DNA from: Pseudomonadota bacterium
Lineage (GTDB): Bacteria; Pseudomonadota; Gammaproteobacteria; Burkholderiales; Rhodocyclaceae
Length of the DNA stretch: 46,918 bases
Direction: 5' to 3'
NCBI GenBank assembly: GCA_018262195.1
Contig: JAGTRS010000031.1
Location: 1-46,918, forward strand
The notes under the pieces are model-generated. The model made no database searches, was not told the DNA's origin, and saw nothing but the letters and a program-made list of their open reading frames with translations. The translations under genes and the position numbers were made by a program. Shown here piece after piece: positions 43,507 through 46,918 of the stretch (its first letter is position 1; every line of letters starts with the position of its first letter).

Positions 43507-44928
43507 TCAGTATCCAGACAGGATTGCGCCGAGGCGCCGGACCGCGCTTTCGATTTCCGGCGTGTGCGGATTGCCGCAATTGAGGCGCAGACAGTTGCGG
43601 TACATGCCGCTGGCCGAGAACAGCTCACCCGGCACGTAAGCCAGATTGTCGGCGATGGCCCGCTCGAAAAGACGGCTGGTATCGACCGCTTCCGGCAGCT
43701 CGACCCACAGCACGTAGCCGCATTGCGGCTGGGTAATCCGCGTGCTGGCCGGAAAGTAACGACCGATGGCCTGGCGCATGGCATCGACCTGTTTCTGATA
43801 GGCCCGGCGCAGGGTGCGCAGATGGCGGTCATAAGCTGTCGATTCGAGGTATTCGGCGAGGACGAGCTGGGTGATCGGGTTGGTGCCGCCGCTGTTGATG
43901 GTCTTTTGCAGCGCCACGGCCGAACGGTAACGACCGGCTGCGACGAAACCGATGCGCAGCGCCGGCGACAGGCTTTTCGAAAACGACGCGCAGAGCATGA
44001 CGTTGCCCGCCTTGTCGAAAGCCTTGATCGGCCAGGGCCGTTCGCTGCCCATGTACAGATCGCCATAGATGTCGTCCTCGATGACCGCCACGCCGCGCGC
44101 CGCCGTCAGCGCCGCAAAGGCGCGTTTGCGCTCGTCCGGCATGACACAGCCGAGCGGATTGCTGCCGTTCGAGACGATCAGGCAGGCGGCGACCCCGCCG
44201 TTGCGCGTCGCCAGGTCGAGCGCTTCGAGCGACATGCCGGTGCGCGGATCGGTCGGAATCTCCAGCGCCTTCAGCCCGAGCGATTCGAGCAGCTGCAGCA
44301 TGAGGTAATAGGCCGGCGATTCGACGGCGACGGTGTCGCCCGGCTGGGTCACCGCGCGCAGGCAGAGCGCCAGCGCTTCGGTGCAGGAATGCGTGATGAC
44401 GAATTCTTCCGTCGCCAGCGGGCCGCCCCATCCCAGCGAACGCCGGACGAGCTGGCGGACGAGCGCCGGTTCGTCGGCATTGAAATGATTGCTGCCTTCG
44501 AGCAATCGGGGATGACGCCGCGCCACGCTGGCGTACAGGCGATGCAGGGCGGCCACGGGAAGCAGTTCGGGCGCCGGCAGGGCCGCCGCCAGCGGCGCAA
44601 CGCCGGGCTTCATGCAGGCTTGCAAGACGCGCACCAGGCGTTGCGAAATATCGACCGGCATCGGCGCTTCCGGTGTCGAGCGCAGGGCCGGCTCGGCGTG
44701 CAGGGTTTTCGGGCGTTGCACGAAAAAACCGGACTGCGGCCGGGCTTCGATCATGCCGCGGTCTTCGAGCTGGCGGAAGGCCTGGACGACCGTCGAGATC
44801 GATAACCGCCGTTCTTTCGCCAGCCGCCGGACGGAGGGCAGACGATCGCCCTGCCCCAGCACGCCGCTGGCAATCATGCCGGCCAGCTCCGAGGCCAATT
44901 GTTCGTAACGCAGCAAGGATTCGTTCAT
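43507..44928 (-). CDS. MocR/PdxR-type GntR regulator with aminotransferase domain
   Basis: The start MNESLLRYEQLASELAGMI at 44928 gives 473 residues; an ATG eight codons upstream is possible, but it would place two regulator sites inside the gene. The GntR winged helix is at residues about 5-70 (RLPSVRRLAKERRLSISTVV). A class I aminotransferase fold follows, with the PLP lysine in CASFSKSLSPALRIGF. Such proteins sense PLP or an amino compound and control a divergent gene. The divergent DUF2917 gene starts 145 bp away, and four TACAGTT/AACTGTA half-sites lie between them. Confidence 0.9.
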   Translation of the reverse strand: MNESLLRYEQLASELAGMIASGVLGQGDRLPSVRRLAKERRLSISTVVQAFRQLEDRGMIEARPQSGFFVQRPKTLHAEPALRSTPEAPMPVDISQRLVRVLQACMKPGVAPLAAALPAPELLPVAALHRLYASVARRHPRLLEGSNHFNADEPALVRQLVRRSLGWGGPLATEEFVITHSCTEALALCLRAVTQPGDTVAVESPAYYLMLQLLESLGLKALEIPTDPRTGMSLEALDLATRNGGVAACLIVSNGSNPLGCVMPDERKRAFAALTAARGVAVIEDDIYGDLYMGSERPWPIKAFDKAGNVMLCASFSKSLSPALRIGFVAAGRYRSAVALQKTINSGGTNPITQLVLAEYLESTAYDRHLRTLRRAYQKQVDAMRQAIGRYFPASTRITQPQCGYVLWVELPEAVDTSRLFERAIADNLAYVPGELFSASGMYRNCLRLNCGNPHTPEIESAVRRLGAILSGY

Positions 44929-44937
44929 GGCGAGCCG

Positions 44938-45019
44938 TACAGTTGAGTGCATTCGAGACCAGTACAGTTTCGTTCAATGCAAACTGTATTGGTGTCAATT
45001 TGGTTTATTTGCAACTGTA
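44938..45019. promoter_or_regulatory. Four half-sites (TACAGTT / AACTGTA) in the MocR-DUF2917 divergent region
   Basis: TACAGTT occurs at 44938 and 44963 (25 bp apart), and the inverse AACTGTA at 44982 and 45013. The set lies between the two divergent start codons, which fits binding of a MocR dimer to repeated half-sites, known for this family. Assignment to this regulator is an inference. Confidence 0.55.
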
Positions 45020-45072
45020 TCACCGGTCGCCGAAATCCTACACTTTTCCCTGTCATCAACAGGGAGCGCGAC

Positions 45073-45387
45073 ATGACCCAAGACCCGGCTTCGCTCGACA
45101 TGGAATTGACCCCGGACCGCCCGCTGCGCCTGCGCGACGCCGGCGGCGCCTGGGTGCATTGCCTGCGCGGCACGATCTGGATCACCAGCCCGGGCAAGGC
45201 GGACGACATCTTCCTGCGAGCGGGCGAAAGCTATCGCATCGAGCGCCGAGGGGTCAGCCTGCTTGAAAGCATCGGGAATGGCCGCGTCGTCGTAACAGCG
45301 GTGGCGGATTCGCGTTTCAAACGGTGGCTGCCCTGGCTGTTCAGTCGAACAGGTCCGGCTCCATCGGCACCAGATTTTCCCGCTTGA
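45073..45387 (+). CDS. DUF2917 family protein
   Basis: The ATG at 45073 has AGGGAG 6 bp upstream and gives 104 residues beginning MTQDPASLDMELTPDRPLRL. The core LRLRDAGGAWVHCLRGTIWI followed by DDIFLRAGESY is a cupin-like DUF2917 pattern. These genes often lie divergent to MocR-type regulators in betaproteobacteria. The function is unknown. Its last 47 bp overlap, tail to tail, the small gene at 45341-45553. Confidence 0.78.
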   Translation: MTQDPASLDMELTPDRPLRLRDAGGAWVHCLRGTIWITSPGKADDIFLRAGESYRIERRGVSLLESIGNGRVVVTAVADSRFKRWLPWLFSRTGPAPSAPDFPA

Positions 45388-45553
45388 CGGTCAGACGAAC
45401 GGGCACGCCCTGTTTGCCGATCGCCTCGACGACCATGCGCCCGGCCGAGGCCTCGGCCACGACGCGGACATTGCGCGTCGACAACCGGGTACGCCCGCGG
45501 TAGGTCACCAGCGTGCCGGCAGGGGGAAACCAGGCTGATTTGGGGCGGGACAT
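45341..45553 (-). CDS. Small conserved-looking protein (70 residues), unknown function
   Basis: Starts MSRPKSAWFPPAGTLVTYRG with a plausible AAAGG ribosome site 6 bp before the ATG. It reads like a small beta-rich protein: TLVTYRGRTRLSTRNVRVVAE, then MVVEAIGKQGVPVRLTVKRE. The short length and regular strand pattern suggest a folded domain, but I recognise no family. The 3' overlap with DUF2917 leaves some doubt that both are translated at full length. Confidence 0.6.
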   Translation of the reverse strand: MSRPKSAWFPPAGTLVTYRGRTRLSTRNVRVVAEASAGRMVVEAIGKQGVPVRLTVKRENLVPMEPDLFD

Positions 45554-45659
45554 CGTGAGCCTTTCATCCTCGGCAAATATCGGGGTTTTCCGCGATCAAG
45601 GGGCCTGCGACGGGCGGAAAAACGTGTCCAAGCCTACCCCGGAAAAAAGATTTTCCGAA

Positions 45660-45733
45660 TACTGTACATCCATACAGTTTTCGATTATTGTGCACTCGAA
45701 CGCGAATTACTGTTCATCCATACAGTTATCGAT
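45660..45733. promoter_or_regulatory. Two tandem 26-bp repeats containing CTGT-N8-ACAG boxes
   Basis: The boxes are CTGTACATCCATACAG (45662-45677) and CTGTTCATCCATACAG (45710-45725), 48 bp apart. The surrounding 26 bp (45660-45685 and 45708-45733) agree at 24 positions. Both fit the LexA consensus seen at lexA in this window. They also contain TACAGTT half-sites like those of the MocR divergon, so the binder is uncertain. They lie 15-88 bp upstream of the 54-residue protein gene. Confidence 0.65.
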
Positions 45734-45747
45734 AAGGAGTCATCCCC

Positions 45748-45912
45748 ATGAAACGTCTACAACAATGGTTCGACCTGATTGCCGGCATTTCCCACGATGA
45801 ACATGCCCGCCTCGAACGCGCCCGGCACATTTTCAGCGCCCATGGCCCGGACATCGAAACCCTGCAGACCCCGGCCTGCTGGCGCCGAAGCCCGCGCATC
45901 GTCGGTCACTGA
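45748..45912 (+). CDS. Small protein (54 residues) behind tandem operator boxes
   Basis: Starts MKRLQQWFDLIAGISHDEHA with AAGGAG 8 bp before the ATG. The first 30 residues can form an amphipathic helix rich in His, Arg and Glu; the end is PACWRRSPRIVGH with a single Cys. No signal peptide and no known family. The strong ribosome site and the two boxes upstream argue that it is expressed. An SOS-induced small regulator or a target of the MocR regulator are both possible. Confidence 0.55.
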   Translation: MKRLQQWFDLIAGISHDEHARLERARHIFSAHGPDIETLQTPACWRRSPRIVGH

Positions 45913-45929
45913 AAGCCGGCCCTGACACA

Positions 45930-45962
45930 TTTCCATTTTGGGCAAAATTTCCGGTTGACCGT
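45930..45962. repeat. Dispersed 35-bp repeat, copy 7 (inverted)
   Basis: On the minus strand reads ACGGTCAACCGGAAATTT then GCCCAAAATGGAAA. It lies 18 bp after the 54-residue protein gene and faces copy 8, so the two could pair as a large stem-loop. Confidence 0.82.
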
Positions 45963-46010
45963 GAGAATGCCTGGCCGGAAGGTTCTGATCGGCCTGAAAC
46001 GGGTAATTCC

Positions 46011-46048
46011 ACGGTCAACCGGGAAAAATGGCCAAAAATGAAAAACGG
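46011..46048. repeat. Dispersed 35-bp repeat, copy 8
   Basis: Reads ACGGTCAACCGGGAAAAAT then GGCCAAAAATGAAAAACGG on the plus strand. Its tail overlaps the terminator stem of the rhodanese gene. Confidence 0.85.
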
Positions 46049-46068
46049 AACGCCGCAGCGTTCCGTTT
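46043..46068 (-). terminator. Rho-independent terminator of the rhodanese gene
   Basis: Stem AAACGGAACGC/GCGTTCCGTTT (11 bp) with a CGCA loop. On the minus strand a TTCATTTTT tract follows, which is part of repeat copy 8. It lies 29 bp after the stop. Confidence 0.85.
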
Positions 46069-46097
46069 GGTGAGCATTCCGGGCCGAGCTCAGGCGC

Positions 46098-46664
46098 TTA
46101 GAACTCGTCCTTGACGATGGGAAAACCCAGCGCATCCCAGTCGAGCATGCCACCGCGATAGTAGTAAATCTTGTCGGCCGGGAAACCGTCGCGAACCATG
46201 GCGTTGATGGCCGTCGGGCTTTGCGGGCAGACCGGGCCGTTACAGAAGGCGTAAACCTTCTTGGCCTTGCTGCAATCCCACTTGCCGGCGGCTTTGGTGC
46301 AACCCAGTTCGTCCATGCGGCCGGCGACCAGCGTGTAGGGGATGTGGTACGAGTTCGGGATGGTGCCCTTGATGCGGTCATCCGGCTCGCGCATGTCGAC
46401 GATCATCGCGTCCTTGTCGTTCATCGCGTGCAGCATTTCGATTTCCGTCACCGGGTGCACACCGGCCACCGGAATCAGCGGCTGCAGCCAGCCCTTGTTC
46501 TTGGCGCACGGCGTCATCGTTCGGGTAATCACGAACGGACCGTTCTTGGTCTGCACGACAAACTGTTTGTCCTCGCCGATGATGCGCAGCAGTTCCTTCT
46601 CCTGCGCCATGGCCCCCATCGACACGGCGAGGATCGCCGCACCCAGCAACGCGTTTTTAATCAT
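46098..46664 (-). CDS. Periplasmic rhodanese-like sulfurtransferase domain protein
   Basis: This 188-residue protein has a signal peptide (cleavage near AMAQE) and one rhodanese domain in the C-terminal half: AMIVDMREPDDRIKGTIPNS, the active-site loop FCNGPVCPQSPT with the catalytic Cys, and YYYRGGMLDWDALGFPI at the end. Such proteins transfer sulfur or bind thiols in the periplasm; the substrate is unknown. A strong GGAGGAG lies 7 bp before the ATG. It is a single gene between terminators. Confidence 0.88.
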   Translation of the reverse strand: MIKNALLGAAILAVSMGAMAQEKELLRIIGEDKQFVVQTKNGPFVITRTMTPCAKNKGWLQPLIPVAGVHPVTEIEMLHAMNDKDAMIVDMREPDDRIKGTIPNSYHIPYTLVAGRMDELGCTKAAGKWDCSKAKKVYAFCNGPVCPQSPTAINAMVRDGFPADKIYYYRGGMLDWDALGFPIVKDEF

Positions 46665-46749
46665 CTATTCGCTCCTCCATTGATTTTGATTTGGCAACCA
46701 CTATTCATAAGTGATTGCATATATTGTAATTTACCAATGAACTTCGCGC

Positions 46750-46778
46750 AAAAGAAAAGGCGACCCGCAGGTCGCCTT
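46750..46778 (-). terminator. Rho-independent terminator of purL
   Basis: Stem AAGGCGACC/GGTCGCCTT with a CGCA loop, followed on the minus strand by TTTTCTTTT, 19 bp after the purL stop. Confidence 0.88.
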
Positions 46779-46797
46779 CAGTTTGAGCCGAAACCGA

Positions 46798-46918
46798 TTA
46801 CCCGACCCAGCGCCGCGCGTTGCGGAACATGCGCATCCACGGCGAATCCTCGCCCCAGTTTTCCGGGTGCCAGGACATCTGCACGGTGCGGAAGACGCGC
46901 TCCGGGTGCGGCATCATG
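46798..46918 (-). CDS. purL: Phosphoribosylformylglycinamidine synthase (PurL), C-terminal end, cut by window edge
   Basis: The last 39 codons are visible and read [20 protein letters not shown] and on to [10 protein letters not shown] before a TAA stop. The HPER motif carries the His of the class I glutamine amidotransferase triad at the C-terminus of large PurL proteins. PurL makes FGAM in purine synthesis. The ending NARRWVG is characteristic of betaproteobacterial PurL. The rest of the gene lies beyond the window. Confidence 0.93.
   Translation of the reverse strand, partial: MMPHPERVFRTVQMSWHPENWGEDSPWMRMFRNARRWVG

Noticed and set aside
42316..44805. Plus-strand open frame (829 codons) opposite ppiD and the MocR gene
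   Set aside because: It spans two unrelated genes and their intergenic gap, has biased composition and no recognisable domain.
45833..46381. Minus-strand open frame (182 codons) over repeat copies 7 and 8
   Set aside because: It runs out of phase through the rhodanese gene and its terminator. It is of interest only because it translates the repeats as FGHFSRLTV-like peptides.

Overview
The window reads as chromosome of a GC-rich betaproteobacterium, most likely Rhodocyclales (Dechloromonas/Azonexus-like). That assignment is an inference from the style of the housekeeping genes (ETF-QO, FabI, PpiD, PurL) and from the combination of aromatic catabolism, TRAP transport and a lexA-imuA-imuB-dnaE2 cassette. 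No rRNA, tRNA, CRISPR, prophage or insertion sequence was seen.

Positions 1-27145 form a large catabolic supercluster, almost all on the minus strand. Read in the direction of transcription it contains: (a) hpaR (plus strand) and hpaA, the classical regulators of 4-hydroxyphenylacetate (4-HPA) catabolism; (b) a complete six-gene multicomponent phenol hydroxylase (dmpKLMNOP type), placed where hpaBC would be expected; (c) an AraC regulator and a tryptophan tryptophylquinone aromatic amine dehydrogenase operon (large subunit, MauE- and MauD-like maturation proteins, small subunit, two monoheme cytochromes c, a membrane protein); (d) a DUF1329-DUF1302-RND/MMPL-YCF48 envelope module ending in an aldehyde dehydrogenase; (e) a TRAP transporter followed by hpaG1, hpaG2, hpaE and hpaD (cut by the window edge). 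The model that follows is tyramine-like amine -> aldehyde (periplasm) -> 4-HPA -> uptake -> homoprotocatechuate by the diiron monooxygenase -> meta cleavage by HpaD/HpaE/HpaG. Two sets of shared DNA elements tie the parts together. A palindrome around TTAACATATTAG lies in the promoters of the TRAP-hpa operon, the AraC gene, the phenol hydroxylase operon and the hpaA/hpaR divergon (probable HpaR sites). A different 42-bp element lies upstream of both the amine dehydrogenase operon and the DUF1329 operon (probable AraC site).

Positions 27146-31045 hold an orphan hybrid histidine kinase and a 68-residue protein of unknown function. Positions 31056-36920 are an SOS mutagenesis operon (lexA, imuA, imuB, dnaE2) behind a perfect CTGT-N8-ACAG box. 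Positions 36946-43410 are housekeeping genes: a dNTP triphosphohydrolase, a thioesterase, ETF-QO, FabI and PpiD. Positions 43507-46664 hold a MocR-type regulator divergent from a DUF2917 gene, two small proteins and a periplasmic rhodanese. The window ends in the C-terminus of purL.

A short dispersed repeat of about 35 bp (ACGGTCAACCGGAAAAAA, then GGCCAAAATCGAAA) occurs at least eight times. It lies in intergenic DNA next to terminators and also inside reading frames (a cytochrome signal peptide, imuB, dnaE2), which makes it one of the most unusual features here.
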